Shown: positions 43,202 to 52,700, numbered from the stretch's first letter. The stretch is 64,000 nucleotides of DNA from an uncultured Porphyromonadaceae bacterium (GCA_900545955.1 URAU01000005.1:86473-150472), one strand, 5' to 3'. The notes: generated by a model not told the origin, from the sequence alone. Translations and numbers: made by a program.

Positions 43202-43995
43202 TGCGCTTTTACACAAATTTCCGATGCCAGAAGGCAAGCGGCGATGACTGGGACTATTTCCAAGGTGCAAAGGTACAAAATAAAGTAAAGCAATGAGGGG
43301 ATTTTGTCGTAAAAAATTCTAAATCCTTTATATATGTAGCATAAACGTGATAAAACGTAAAGTATGGCACCTGCCAGTAGCATGTCGCTCCGGAAGGCAG
43401 GATAGAAGAGCGCCACCATGGCCGGGGCTGTCAGGGCGATGCCGAGAATAGCCGTCGAGGCGTTCAGCCCGCGGCGCCAGAGCGAGGCCGAGAGCCGGTC
43501 GGTGAATGTGAAGCCCACCATAGAGCAGGCGGCCAGCTGGAAGAGGTAGAAAGCTACCATCAGCGCTATCAGGGCCGTGATGGTGGAGAATACGCTGGCC
43601 GCGGTGGTAAGCGGCCCGATGCGTCCCAGCCAGAGGAAAAGCAGAAGACCCTCCATTACGGCGGTGCCGAGCAGCAGAAGGGCTATCACGCGGGTCTCGT
43701 TGGCCGTATGCTCGTCGAAGGCGTTGTTGCGCCGGCGAACCGACAGAAGGTCCTGTGGCAGCGACGAGAAGATGCGGCGCACGTGGCGCATGTTGAGCCC
43801 CACAAGCACCAGCATGGCCACCAGTATGGCCAGAATCCCCGAGTCGGTGGCTGGCGTGAGCGGTCGTGGCTGCCCCGCGTGGCCGTGGGTCCATGCCGGA
43901 GCCTGCGAGCTGTAGAGTTCGCGGTCGGCGGCCGACGCCGGGGCGTCGGCCTCGGTGGCGGTGTTGAAGGGGTTGGCCGAAAGGGTTGAGGCCAT
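43198..43995 (-). CDS. DUF4271 integral membrane protein
   Basis: 265 residues with about six hydrophobic segments after a Pro/Ala-rich N-terminus. The family is commonly encoded beside hemD in Bacteroidetes and its function is unknown. It overlaps hemD by four bases. It lies 43 bases downstream of the Na/Pi cotransporter gene and may be read from its promoter. The hydrophobic part includes a YIYKGFRIFYDKIPSLLYF C-terminal region. Confidence 0.82.
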   Translation of the reverse strand: MASTLSANPFNTATEADAPASAADRELYSSQAPAWTHGHAGQPRPLTPATDSGILAILVAMLVLVGLNMRHVRRIFSSLPQDLLSVRRRNNAFDEHTANETRVIALLLLGTAVMEGLLLFLWLGRIGPLTTAASVFSTITALIALMVAFYLFQLAACSMVGFTFTDRLSASLWRRGLNASTAILGIALTAPAMVALFYPAFRSDMLLAGAILYVLSRLCYIYKGFRIFYDKIPSLLYFILYLCTLEIVPVIAACLLASEICVKAQ

Positions 43996-44038
43996 CGGGG
44001 CTCGGTAGGGTGGGTTAGGAGGTTTGGGGTGAGGCGGT

Positions 44039-45868
44039 TTACTTTTTGTTGCGGAATTCGTCGCGGATGGTGTCTACCACGTTGATTATGAAGTCGCCGG
44101 CCTTTTCGAGGGTCGAGATGATGTCCATGTAGTAGATGCCGCTCTGATATTCGTAGTGGCGGCCGTTGATGTTGGCCACGTTGGCCGTGCGGAGCTGGTT
44201 GCGCAGATTGTTGATTTCGCGCTCGCGGTTGTAGCAGGCTATTATGTCGTGCTCGTCGACGTTCTCCAGATTGCTGAGCACCTTTAGCATGCCGCCCACC
44301 GACTTCTCCACGTAGCCGAACATCAGGTCGATGTTCGAGTATATCTCATCGTTGAAGTGAACGCCGCTCTCCTGCTTGCGCAGCAGAATCTTGCCTACGC
44401 CGAGCATCGCGTCGGCTATGCTCTCGATTTCGCTGTCGATGCTGAGCATGGCCGTAAGCCGCCGCTTCGACTCGTTGGAGAGGCGCCCTTCGGCGCAGCG
44501 GTTCAGATAGTTGGCTATCTCAAGCTCCATGCGGTCGGAAATCTCCTCGTATTTCTCCAGCCGCGAGTAGGTGCGGTTGAAGTCGTCGCTTCCCGCCTTG
44601 GTGTGTACCAGGTCGCGCGCCATCGGGAGCATACGGCCCACGCGCTCGGCAAATACGTGCATCTCCTTCTCGGCCTGCGAGATATTCAGCTCCGAGGCCG
44701 AAAGGATGCCCGCCGAGATGAATTTCAGCTGGAACTCGTCGTCGCCCGAGTGTTTGGCCGGCACGAGTATCTCCACGATTTTCACGTAGACGTTGGTCAG
44801 CCAGATCATTATGCTCAGGTTTATCAGGTTGAAGACCGTATGGAATATCGACAGGCCGAACGATACGCTCACCTGCATCTGGGCTATTACCGAGCGGTGG
44901 TGGAGCACCACGCCGTCGTCGGTCGGAAGGCCCGCGGCCATCACCTGGTTGTACATCCCCGGGTCGGTGGCCTGGAGATTGCTCACGTAGTTGTAGAGCC
45001 CTGCGGGGTCCCCCTGGCCGATCTCCTCAGTAATCCAGCTGTTGAGGTCCACGAAGGGGTAGAATACCGCCAGAGTCCATATCGTGCCTAAGAGGTTGAA
45101 CAGCAGATGGCCCATGGCCGTTCGCTTGGCCGCCACGTTGCCGCTCATCGAGGCAAGCAGCGGAGTTACCGTCGTGCCGATGTTCGAGCCGAGCACAAGC
45201 GCACACGCCAGGTCGAACGTTATCCACCCCTTGCTGCACATTATCAGCGTGATGGCGAACATCGCCGCCGAGCTCTGGATAATCATCGTAACAACCACGC
45301 CTACCAGGCAGAATATCAGCACCGACCCGAAGCCCATCGAGGCGTAGCGCTGCAGGAAGGCGAACATCTCCGGATTGCTCTGCAGATCAGGCACATATTT
45401 GCTGATCATGTCCAGGCCCATAAACAGGAAAGCGAAACCGATGGTGAACTCACCTATCGATTTCGTCTTGCTTTTCTTGGAGAACAGAAGCGGCACCGCC
45501 AGGCCGATCAGTGGCAGGGCGAAGGCCGAGATGTCGACCTTGAAGCCGAAAAGGGCTATGATCCAGGCCGTGAACGTGGTGCCCACGTTGGCGCCCATGA
45601 TTACGGCCATCGACTGTGCCAGCGTCATCAGACCGGCGTTCACGAAGCTCACCACCATCACCGTCGATGCCGAGGAGCTCTGTATCAGAGCCGTGATAAA
45701 GAAACCCGTCACCGTGCCGGTGAAGCGGTTGCGGGTCATCGCACTGAGGATATTGCGCAGGCGGTCGCCCGCCGCTTTCTGCAATCCCTCGCTCATCACC
45801 TTCATTCCGTAGAGGAAGAGGCCTACGGCTCCGAGAAGCCCTAAAAAGTCCAGTATCGAATAATTCAT
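44039..45868 (-). CDS. Na/Pi cotransporter family protein with PhoU-like C-terminus
   Basis: The start MNYSILDFLGLLGAVGLFLYG fits the family. The 609-residue protein has two inverted membrane repeats, the signature QSSSASTVMVVSFVNAGL near 65-82 and its counterpart QSSAAMFAITL, and a cytoplasmic C-terminal helical part (from about 390) like PhoU. It probably imports phosphate with sodium or regulates phosphate homeostasis. A TAAATTTG promoter element lies about 100 bases upstream (45972-45979). Confidence 0.92.
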   Translation of the reverse strand: MNYSILDFLGLLGAVGLFLYGMKVMSEGLQKAAGDRLRNILSAMTRNRFTGTVTGFFITALIQSSSASTVMVVSFVNAGLMTLAQSMAVIMGANVGTTFTAWIIALFGFKVDISAFALPLIGLAVPLLFSKKSKTKSIGEFTIGFAFLFMGLDMISKYVPDLQSNPEMFAFLQRYASMGFGSVLIFCLVGVVVTMIIQSSAAMFAITLIMCSKGWITFDLACALVLGSNIGTTVTPLLASMSGNVAAKRTAMGHLLFNLLGTIWTLAVFYPFVDLNSWITEEIGQGDPAGLYNYVSNLQATDPGMYNQVMAAGLPTDDGVVLHHRSVIAQMQVSVSFGLSIFHTVFNLINLSIMIWLTNVYVKIVEILVPAKHSGDDEFQLKFISAGILSASELNISQAEKEMHVFAERVGRMLPMARDLVHTKAGSDDFNRTYSRLEKYEEISDRMELEIANYLNRCAEGRLSNESKRRLTAMLSIDSEIESIADAMLGVGKILLRKQESGVHFNDEIYSNIDLMFGYVEKSVGGMLKVLSNLENVDEHDIIACYNREREINNLRNQLRTANVANINGRHYEYQSGIYYMDIISTLEKAGDFIINVVDTIRDEFRNKK

Positions 45869-46426
45869 CGTTGCTGTGGGTGGAAAGCCCGGCGGGGATA
45901 TTGTTAGTGAATGGATTGAGAGAGCGCTTCGGGCCGCTGGCGACCCTGGCGTTTCCGGAACTTTCCGCACGCAAATTTAGCAATAAATTTTTCGAAACAA
46001 AATAGCCGTTTCCGCCCCTCCCCAACATATTTCCCCTCTATCAACATATTTCCCCCTCCCTCTGTAATTTTTTCGGCCTCTCCGGTATTTTTTCGGCCTC
46101 TCCCTCCCCGCCTCTAAATTTTTCTCCCTTCCGGCCCCATTCTGCGTTCGCGCCCTCTTTAAGGTCTCTAAAGTCCTTAAGGTCTTTAAAGTCCCAAAAG
46201 TCTCTAAGGTCTCTAAGGTCCTTAAAGTCTCTAAGGTCTCTAAAGTCTCTAAAGTCGCTAAGGCCCTTAAGGTGTAGAAGGGCGGCCGGGGAATTTCGCA
46301 ATCCGCCGGCCGCCCCGTTGGCAGCCCGGTATCCTTTCGCCGGGCCAATCTAATTATTGCCTAATTTAGTTGGGGTTAGTACTGCCGCTGTCGCAGCGGC
46401 GTGTTTTATCGGTAATTTCCGCTGAT
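45869..46426. other. Spacer with C/T-rich tracts and 9-base repeat
   Basis: No gene is seen. A C/T-rich segment with ATATTTCCCC repeats (46000-46110) is followed by about thirteen units of a 9-base repeat related to CTCTAAAGT (46155-46275), then the GGGCGGCCGG hairpin (46275-46315). The last two parts are the inverted counterpart of 31816-31916. Confidence 0.65.
46155..46275. repeat. Degenerate 9-base tandem repeat
   Basis: Units such as AAGGTCTCT and AAAGTCCTT repeat about thirteen times. In the - strand frame they would code for RDF/KDL triplets, but no gene is likely. Confidence 0.75.
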
Positions 46427-47890
46427 TCAGCGGAGTATCTCTTTGGCGGTCGAACCGTCGGCTCGGCGCACGATAGTCATGCCGCGATAGTCGTCGGCCA
46501 CGGGGCGCCCGCTCAGGTCGTAGCGCGCCACTACCTCGCTCTCAGCGCCTTCAGCAGCTTCCACGCCCTCGATGGCGGTCAGCGGATTGCGGTCCTTGAA
46601 GAAATTCTCCCAAACCGGCGCCGTCCGGTACTTCTCGATGCTCTCAGCAGGCACCCGCAGGTCGGTGTTTTCGTAGTTCCAGGTCTGAAATGTTCCACTG
46701 AAATTATCACCTGGGGTTATTTCTTCTGCTGTTGGCGGTTCGACTGCAAATATTGTAATTATTTCCAGATTATTGCAATAACCGAATGCTTGACTTCCTA
46801 TATTCTTAATCCCTTTCCCTATAGTAGCGGAAGATAGGTTTTTGCAGTCGAAAAAGGCATAGTCTTCGATATTAGTGACATTATCAGATATTGTAATATC
46901 TTTTAGGTTTTCGCAACTAACAAATGCACACGATGGAATGGTTGTCAAACTGTTGGATAATTTGACAGAAGACAATGCTGTACACTCCTGGAAAAAGTTT
47001 TCCCCTATGGTTATTACGTTATCTGGTATTTCAATTGATTCCAATGTTGAGCAGCCATAAAATACACCCCATCCCATTGATTCCAGATTATCTGGTAATT
47101 CGATGGCTCGTAGACTCGTGCAATAACCAAATGCAGAAGCAGAAATGTATTTCACAGAGGTTGGCAAAATGATATTCCCTAAATTGCTACAGTTCATAAA
47201 TGTCGCATCTCCTATTTTAGAAACACCCTCCGGTATTTCAATAGATTCAAGGCTGGTACATCCATAAAATGTTCTGGTGTCAAGTTGGGAAATGTTTTCC
47301 GGTAGTTGAACGGATATTAAGCTTTTGCAGTTTTCAAAAGCGGATGTTCCTATTGTAGATACGTTGTTTGGAATACCGATCGTTATAAGACTGCTGCATC
47401 CTGCGAAAGCAGATATTCCAATCGTTTGAAGTCTATCAGGAAGTATCATTCCTCTCATAGAGCTACACCCATCGAATGTACCTGGTTTAATTTCTTGGAG
47501 TTGAGACATAATGTTGCATGCCGTCAGGTTAGAACATCCGTTGAATGCATAGGCGCCTACCTCAGTAATCTCTGAGTGAATAGAAATGTTGGTTAATGAA
47601 GTGCAATCGGAGAAAGCGTAATCTGAAATGGCCGTAACATAATAAGTGGTTTCTTTGTAGTTAACACTAAATGGAATACTTATTTCCCCGGAATAAGTAT
47701 CGGCATCGTTATAGTTATTATCAACTCCGTCGTTTTTATATGTTACACTGACGGTTTTATCGGTGGTAGAGGTGATGTTATAGTAGATGCCGTCGGCTTC
47801 GAAGTCGTAGGCGGAGGCGGAGAGGGAGATGAATGCGGCGAGGAGCGCGCATAGGATGCGTGCGGCAAGTAGATTTAATTTCATATGCAT
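46427..47890 (-). CDS. BspA-like leucine-rich repeat surface protein, copy 3
   Basis: 487 residues with a signal peptide (MKLNLLAARILCALLAAFIS from the second Met) and about thirteen LRR_5-type repeats (IPEGVSKIGDATFMNC and similar). The conserved C-terminal ~95 residues match the other two copies. Promoter, paired upstream hairpins and downstream repeats also match copy 2, but in inverted orientation. The core is AT-rich. Likely a secreted adhesin-type protein. There is no sign of a frameshift. Confidence 0.88.
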   Translation of the reverse strand: MHMKLNLLAARILCALLAAFISLSASAYDFEADGIYYNITSTTDKTVSVTYKNDGVDNNYNDADTYSGEISIPFSVNYKETTYYVTAISDYAFSDCTSLTNISIHSEITEVGAYAFNGCSNLTACNIMSQLQEIKPGTFDGCSSMRGMILPDRLQTIGISAFAGCSSLITIGIPNNVSTIGTSAFENCKSLISVQLPENISQLDTRTFYGCTSLESIEIPEGVSKIGDATFMNCSNLGNIILPTSVKYISASAFGYCTSLRAIELPDNLESMGWGVFYGCSTLESIEIPDNVITIGENFFQECTALSSVKLSNSLTTIPSCAFVSCENLKDITISDNVTNIEDYAFFDCKNLSSATIGKGIKNIGSQAFGYCNNLEIITIFAVEPPTAEEITPGDNFSGTFQTWNYENTDLRVPAESIEKYRTAPVWENFFKDRNPLTAIEGVEAAEGAESEVVARYDLSGRPVADDYRGMTIVRRADGSTAKEILR

Positions 47891-48055
47891 GAAGAATTTT
47901 GGATGTGTTTTAACCCTTTGTTGTGTAATGAGTGATGTCGGTTCTGATGCCGGAAGCCGGGGTAATGCACCAATTCAATACTTTGCTTACCCCCTTCCGG
48001 CGCGAATCCGGAAGTGTTAAAATGTAGTTTTACAATCCGTTATCGAATTGCGTCG

Positions 48056-48063
48056 CAAAGTTA
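48056..48063 (-). promoter_or_regulatory. BspA copy 3 promoter -7 element
   Basis: TAACTTTG on the - strand, in the same surroundings as the copy 2 promoter (30237-30244). Confidence 0.6.
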
Positions 48064-48174
48064 CAAACTTCAACTATTACCCCCCAAAATTTATATTAAT
48101 TAAAACTAAAGAGTGTTAACCGCAGCCTGTTTTTGCCAAATCCGCTACGCCTTTGCAAGCTGAATGGCGGGAGC

Positions 48175-48305
48175 AGGAGGTGCGAATCCTTTCGCACCTT
48201 ACGCGCTCGGAGCCCTGAAGGGGCCGCAGAGTGCGGCAATGCAAGCGGTCAGACGGACGTTAGCGCTTCGCGAATGCGTGAGGTGCGAAAGGATTCGCAC
48301 CTCCT
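48175..48305. repeat. Paired inverted family A hairpins
   Basis: AGGTGCGAA..TTCGCACCT (48178-48199) and an inverted copy (48281-48302) separated by about 80 bases, matching the pair upstream of copy 2 at 29998-30125. Confidence 0.75.
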
Positions 48306-48400
48306 ATGTTGCATTTTTTTTTGACTTTGCAATTGATTGAGGGTCAGTTGGGAGCAAAACAAAATGCGGGTTGCGGATTTTTTGGACAGGCATCCGCCTG

Positions 48401-48423
48401 AATCGGTTGTAACTTTGCATCGC
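48401..48423 (+). promoter_or_regulatory. Terminase promoter core identical to that of the 827-residue gene
   Basis: CGGTTGTAACTTTGCATCGC is identical to the core at 14774-14796 (other strand). It lies about 210 bases before the terminase, with the long hairpin between them. Confidence 0.6.
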
Positions 48424-48482
48424 GCGGGACTCCCCGTGCTCCTTTTAATCTTGCCCCAAACCCAATGCCCCCATCCGGATGG

Positions 48483-48607
48483 TTGGCGGCTTTTTAGAGT
48501 GGTGCAGATTTTTGGAGCGGCGGGGCGAAGGCGAAGGGAGTTGACTAAGGTCAATGACCGAGCCTGAGTTTCCCCGTCGCGACGCCAAAGATGCGCCGCT
48601 ATATAAA
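48483..48607. repeat. Long imperfect hairpin element, copy 2
   Basis: Same design as 14998-15120. The outermost bases differ from copy 1 but remain complementary (GGCGGCTTT with AAAGACGCC). The tip reads TTGACT-AA-GGTCAA. Confidence 0.75.
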
Positions 48608-48630
48608 GACGCCAAATTACGAGAACGAAA

Positions 48631-50880
48631 ATGATACTACCTTCCCCCCTCTTCAAGATGGGACCGGATCTGCTGCCGGTCGACTACAATGTGCCGCCCG
48701 CGCTGAAGCCCGAGCCGGGAGGCCGACGCTGGCCGGTGGCTGTACCGGCTCCGCGGCGCCGTGCTGAGGCCGATGCGGAGCTCGCGCGTCGCGCCAGGGC
48801 CACGCTCAACCGCCTGCCGTGGTCGGCCGAAATCGAGGCGGAGGATGCCCGGCGGCAGCGTGCCGTCGAGGCGCGCTGCGCGCTGTTCGATCCCTTTATA
48901 GGGCGCTTCCCCGAGGGTGCGCCCGAGCGGCGCGTGGACGTCGACGCCGGATTCGTGCGCTCTCGCTGTCCGAAGCTCGGCTATGCCGACACGCTGGAGC
49001 AGGCGCTCGACGGCGTGGCGTCGTGCCCCGTCGCCATACCCGAGTCGATGGCCAACGACCCGGCGCTGGGGCGTGTAGGGTCGCGCAGAGAGTGGCAGCT
49101 GGTGCGCTTCCGCCATGATTTCGCCTACTGGGCGGCAACGTGTGTCAACATCAAGGACAAATGCCGGGGGCGCCGCGTGCGCTTCGTGCTCAACTATGCC
49201 CAGCGGAGGCTGCTGGCCGCTTTCGAACGTCAGCGTCTGGCCGGCCGCCCCATCCGCACGATTCTGCTGAAGGCGCGCCAGTGGGGCGGCTCGACTATGA
49301 CACAGATGTATATGATGTGGATCCAGAGCGTGCTCACCACCGACTGGAATTCGCTCATCTGCACGCAGGTGAGCCATATATCGGCAGGCATACGCGGCAT
49401 GCTTTCGCAGACGCTCGCCGAATATCCTCAGGAGCTGTGGCTGGACGAATGCGGCGACGATGATGAGGAGGATGCCGACGGCGCGGAGGCCCCGTCGCGC
49501 TCGAAAAGCCGCAAAAAGAAGAAACGGAAGCTTTGCCTTACCCCTTACGAGGGGCAGCGCGAGGTGCGCACCATCCCCGGGCGCCGCTGCAACGTCACGA
49601 CCGCCTCGGCGCGCAATCAGGACGCCGTGCGCGGCGCCGACTACGCCATGGCTCACCTCTCGGAGGTCGCCTTCTGGGACGATACCCCCACCTCTTCGCC
49701 CGACGATGCCGTGCGCGCCATTGCCGGTGCCATAGCTATGGCGCCGCTCACGATGGTGGTCGTCGAGTCGACGGCCAACGGCATGGGAAACTACTTTCAG
49801 CGCGAATGGGACCGTGCCGAGCGCGGCGACAGCGACAAAACACCCCTGTTCGTGCCCTGGCACGAAATCGACATCTATTCGGCCGAGCCCGACGACCGCC
49901 GGGCGCTCTGGGAGTCGCTCTCAACCTACGAACTGGAGCTCTGGCAGATCCACGGCTGCTCGCTGGCGCAGATACAGTGGTACCGCTCGAAGCGCCGCGA
50001 GATGGAGTCGGACGACAAGATGTTCGCCGAATATCCCACCACCGCTTCGGAGGCATTCATCAACACCGGGAGCGCCGTGTTCGCTCCGGCCCACGTGGAG
50101 GCCCTGCGCATGGACTGCTGCGAGCCTGCGGCGCGCGGCGAGATCGTGTCAGCCTGCGGCAGCCCCACGGGCCCGGATTCGCTGCGCGGCCTCTCCTTCC
50201 GCGAGGATTCCACGGGTTGCCTGAGCATATGGAGCGACCGCGTGCGCGGCGCCAGCTATGTGGCGGCTGTCGACGTGGGCGGACGCTCGCGCACGTCCGA
50301 CTGGAGCGTAATCGCCGTGGTGCGCACCGACGGCGAGATGCCCGAGGTGGTGGCCCAGTGGCGCGGACACACCGACCACGACCTGCTCACCTGGGCGGCC
50401 GCCCGCATAGCCGCCTACTACAACCGCGCTCTGCTCGTGTTCGAGAGCAATACCCTGGAGTCGGCCGACCGACCCGGCAGCGACGCTCCGGAGCAGGGGG
50501 CATATATCCTCCATACGCTCTACGACCATTATCCCAATCTCTACATGCGCCAGAGTCCCGACGGCTCGGGGCCGGCGCGTCCCGGCTTCCACACCAACCG
50601 CCAGACAAAGCAGATGATAATCACAGAGCTTATCGCCGCCGTGCGCGACGGCTCCTATGTGGAGCGCGACCACCATACGGCCGACGAGATGAACGTCTAC
50701 CAGCTGATGCCCAACGGCTCATACTGCGCCCGACGCGGCTATCACGACGACTGCATCATGACGCGTGCCATCGCCCTCCACGTGGCCCGCTCGGAGCAGG
50801 CGCGCCCCTTCTCGCTCTCGCAGAATCCGGAACTGGCTCGCTTCATCGGCGCCCAGCTCGGGCGCATCAAAGCCCATTAA
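48631..50880 (+). CDS. Phage terminase large subunit-like protein, separated from the head genes
   Basis: A 749-residue protein with an N-terminal extension (about 1-165) and an ATPase module: Walker A-like KARQWGGSTMTQMYM near residue 212 and a Walker B/coupling segment TMVVVESTANGMGNYFQREW near 375. A C-terminal nuclease domain follows, with VAAVDVGGRSRTSDWSVIAVV near 545 and YHDDCIMTRAIALH near 705 supplying acidic residues. Terminases cut DNA and pump it into capsids. No small terminase subunit, portal or capsid gene is adjacent; its likely partners lie at 6422-14732. AAATTACGAGAAC precedes the ATG by four bases. The reading frame is intact. Confidence 0.85.
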   Translation: MILPSPLFKMGPDLLPVDYNVPPALKPEPGGRRWPVAVPAPRRRAEADAELARRARATLNRLPWSAEIEAEDARRQRAVEARCALFDPFIGRFPEGAPERRVDVDAGFVRSRCPKLGYADTLEQALDGVASCPVAIPESMANDPALGRVGSRREWQLVRFRHDFAYWAATCVNIKDKCRGRRVRFVLNYAQRRLLAAFERQRLAGRPIRTILLKARQWGGSTMTQMYMMWIQSVLTTDWNSLICTQVSHISAGIRGMLSQTLAEYPQELWLDECGDDDEEDADGAEAPSRSKSRKKKKRKLCLTPYEGQREVRTIPGRRCNVTTASARNQDAVRGADYAMAHLSEVAFWDDTPTSSPDDAVRAIAGAIAMAPLTMVVVESTANGMGNYFQREWDRAERGDSDKTPLFVPWHEIDIYSAEPDDRRALWESLSTYELELWQIHGCSLAQIQWYRSKRREMESDDKMFAEYPTTASEAFINTGSAVFAPAHVEALRMDCCEPAARGEIVSACGSPTGPDSLRGLSFREDSTGCLSIWSDRVRGASYVAAVDVGGRSRTSDWSVIAVVRTDGEMPEVVAQWRGHTDHDLLTWAAARIAAYYNRALLVFESNTLESADRPGSDAPEQGAYILHTLYDHYPNLYMRQSPDGSGPARPGFHTNRQTKQMIITELIAAVRDGSYVERDHHTADEMNVYQLMPNGSYCARRGYHDDCIMTRAIALHVARSEQARPFSLSQNPELARFIGAQLGRIKAH

Positions 50881-51147
50881 GGCCTCTTCCTTAAGGTCCT
50901 TAAGGTCTTTAAGATTACAATATAGGCGGCAAGATATTCAGTTTCGTGGGCCCTTACGAAATTTTTGTTGCCGGAATGTCGATTTTTTGCTTGCAAATCC
51001 GAACTTTTAATCCCATATTTGCGTTGTTCAATCGAATGTTATTATTATTCATGGCCATAAAGGCCTGCGCATTCCCAATCTCTCTCCGCCTTTGTCGAAT
51101 TATCACACATCTGAATTAATTATCATCCTACCATAAAACACATTCCT
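50881..51147. other. Spacer between terminase and DJ-1 gene
   Basis: No gene is seen. A few 9-base units (CTTAAGGTC, 50886-50915) follow the terminase. ATATTTGCG (about 51014-51022) may be the promoter of the DJ-1 gene. Confidence 0.45.
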
Positions 51148-51720
51148 ATGAACACCTCGTATGTATTCCTTGCTCCCGGTTTCGAAGAGGTCGAAGCCCT
51201 GACCGTAATAGACGTGATGCGCCGTGCCGGCATGGATGTCAAGACCGTTTCCATCACCGATTCACGCACCGTGGCCGGTGCCCACGGCATTGCGGTGACG
51301 GCCGATGTAGTCTACGAGAAAACCGATTTCATTACTCCCGAATGGCTTATCCTCCCCGGCGGTATGCCCGGCGCCACGAACCTCTCGCAGTATGCGCCGC
51401 TCAACACGCTGCTGCTCAACCAGGCCAATTCGGGCAAGATTGCCGCCATATGCGCATCGCCGGCCGTGGTGCTCGCTCCGCTGGGCATTCTCGACGGCAA
51501 GGAGGCCACCTGCTATCCCGGCTTCGAGAAGCAGATGCACGGCGCCGTATGCCGCGACACTGCCGTGGTGGCTCTCGACCGCCTTATCACCGCCAACGGC
51601 CCTTCGGCCGCCCTTCGCTTCGCCCTGGCCATCGTAGCCAATTCAATGGGTGAGAGCGTGGCCCAGGAAGTCGGCTCAGGGATGCTCTTCTATCCCAAGT
51701 CGATGAATTTCTACTTCTGA
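51148..51720 (+). CDS. DJ-1/PfpI family protein
   Basis: 190 residues. The N-terminus reads YVFLAPGFEEVEALTVIDVMRRAG, with the conserved acidic residue of DJ-1/YajL proteins. The nucleophilic cysteine lies in AAICASPAVVLAPLG near residue 107. Members act as glyoxalases, deglycases or oxidative-stress proteins; the exact activity is not shown by sequence. It is a single gene with a likely promoter upstream. A 9-base-periodic CCCTATAAG-type repeat lies downstream (51721-51790). Confidence 0.9.
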   Translation: MNTSYVFLAPGFEEVEALTVIDVMRRAGMDVKTVSITDSRTVAGAHGIAVTADVVYEKTDFITPEWLILPGGMPGATNLSQYAPLNTLLLNQANSGKIAAICASPAVVLAPLGILDGKEATCYPGFEKQMHGAVCRDTAVVALDRLITANGPSAALRFALAIVANSMGESVAQEVGSGMLFYPKSMNFYF

Positions 51721-51790
51721 TATACGCCCTATAGGCCCTATTCGCCCCATAAGCGCAATCAGCCCTATAAGCTCTATAGGCCCTATACCC
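51721..51790. repeat. 9-base-periodic TATAGGCCC repeat
   Basis: About seven degenerate units of the TATAGGCCC type fill the space between two convergent genes. Confidence 0.6.
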
Positions 51791-52700
51791 CTTCGGAATT
51801 CTCGCCGCCTGCGTTGTAGGCGGCGAGCGTCTTTCTGAGGCTGGATACCACCATGTTGCGTAGCTCGCGCGGAGCCACCACCTCTACGCTCGGGCCGTAG
51901 CTCAGCAGCTGCGCCACGAAATCGGGCGTGAGCTGCAGCTCCAGAGTAAAGATGGAATAGGCGTCGGTAATCATCTCCGACTGCGAGGGGTGAAGCGGCA
52001 GCGCACGGAAATACTTGGCCTGGCGCACGTCGGCCTTCAATACCACGCGGCGCGGGGCCGACTGGTCGACCACGATGCCGAAGGAGTTGCGGAAATACGT
52101 CTGCGGATCGGTGTCGTCGGGCGCCTTGAAGCGGTCGGGCATTATGGTGAGGTCGCTGATACGGTCGAGCGAATAAGTCTTCACCTTGTCGTCGGCCACG
52201 CAGCGGCCGGTCATGTACCAGAGCTGGCGGTAGATGCGCAGGAAGTAAGGCTCGACCACAACGCCCGTCGAGGGGTTGGAACGCGTGTAGGGATGGTAGT
52301 TGAAGCGCACGGGGTGGCTCTCGCGTATGGCCTCCATCACCGTGGCGAGGTGCTGGCGCGCCGACGGGACGTCCTCGAGCATGATTCTGTCGGCGATATC
52401 CTGCGAGTTCTTGAGCACGCTGGAGGTTACGGAGGCGTTTAGCAGCCAGTCGGTCAGGGTCTGGCTTTCGCGGCCCTCCACATAGTATTCGTAGGTGGAG
52501 GTATCGCAGCCTATGCGGATGGCGAAGAGCTCCTCGATGGCCTGGCGGTAGTTGAAGAATGTGCGCCTTGGAATCTCAAGTTCGCCCTCGGCGTAGGGTG
52601 TGCGGCTCCAGAGGTCGTTGAGTTCGCGGCGCGATATGCGTCCGTAGCGGCGGATTGTGTCGACAATCCAGATGTAGCGGTTGAGGAGGTCTTTAGCCAT
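51783..52700 (-). CDS. WYL-domain transcriptional regulator
   Basis: 305 residues. The N-terminal ~75 residues form a winged-helix-like DNA-binding region (IRRYGRISRRELNDLWSRT and EIPRRTFFNYRQAIEELF). The central and C-terminal part has the WYL domain (SHPVRFNYHPY and VEPYFLRIYRQLWYMTGRC near 150-185), which usually binds a nucleotide or nucleic-acid ligand. WYL regulators often control defence or DNA-damage genes, but no such genes are adjacent, so the target is unknown. Confidence 0.87.
   Translation of the reverse strand: MAKDLLNRYIWIVDTIRRYGRISRRELNDLWSRTPYAEGELEIPRRTFFNYRQAIEELFAIRIGCDTSTYEYYVEGRESQTLTDWLLNASVTSSVLKNSQDIADRIMLEDVPSARQHLATVMEAIRESHPVRFNYHPYTRSNPSTGVVVEPYFLRIYRQLWYMTGRCVADDKVKTYSLDRISDLTIMPDRFKAPDDTDPQTYFRNSFGIVVDQSAPRRVVLKADVRQAKYFRALPLHPSQSEMITDAYSIFTLELQLTPDFVAQLLSYGPSVEVVAPRELRNMVVSSLRKTLAAYNAGGENSEGV

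Larger units (their letters stand above)
47891..48630. other. Spacer between BspA copy 3 and terminase
   Basis: No supported gene. It contains the leftward promoter (TAACTTTG, 48056-48063), paired family A hairpins (48175-48205 and 48276-48305), the terminase promoter core (48401-48423), the second long hairpin element (48483-48607) and AAATTACGAGAAC just before the terminase start. Confidence 0.7.

Noticed and set aside
46041..46301. RDF/KDL-repeat ORF on the - strand
   Set aside because: A consequence of the 9-base tandem repeat, not a gene.
49533..50894. 453-codon ORF in another frame of the terminase gene
   Set aside because: Arg/Pro/His-rich shadow frame; the terminase frame carries the ATPase and nuclease motifs.
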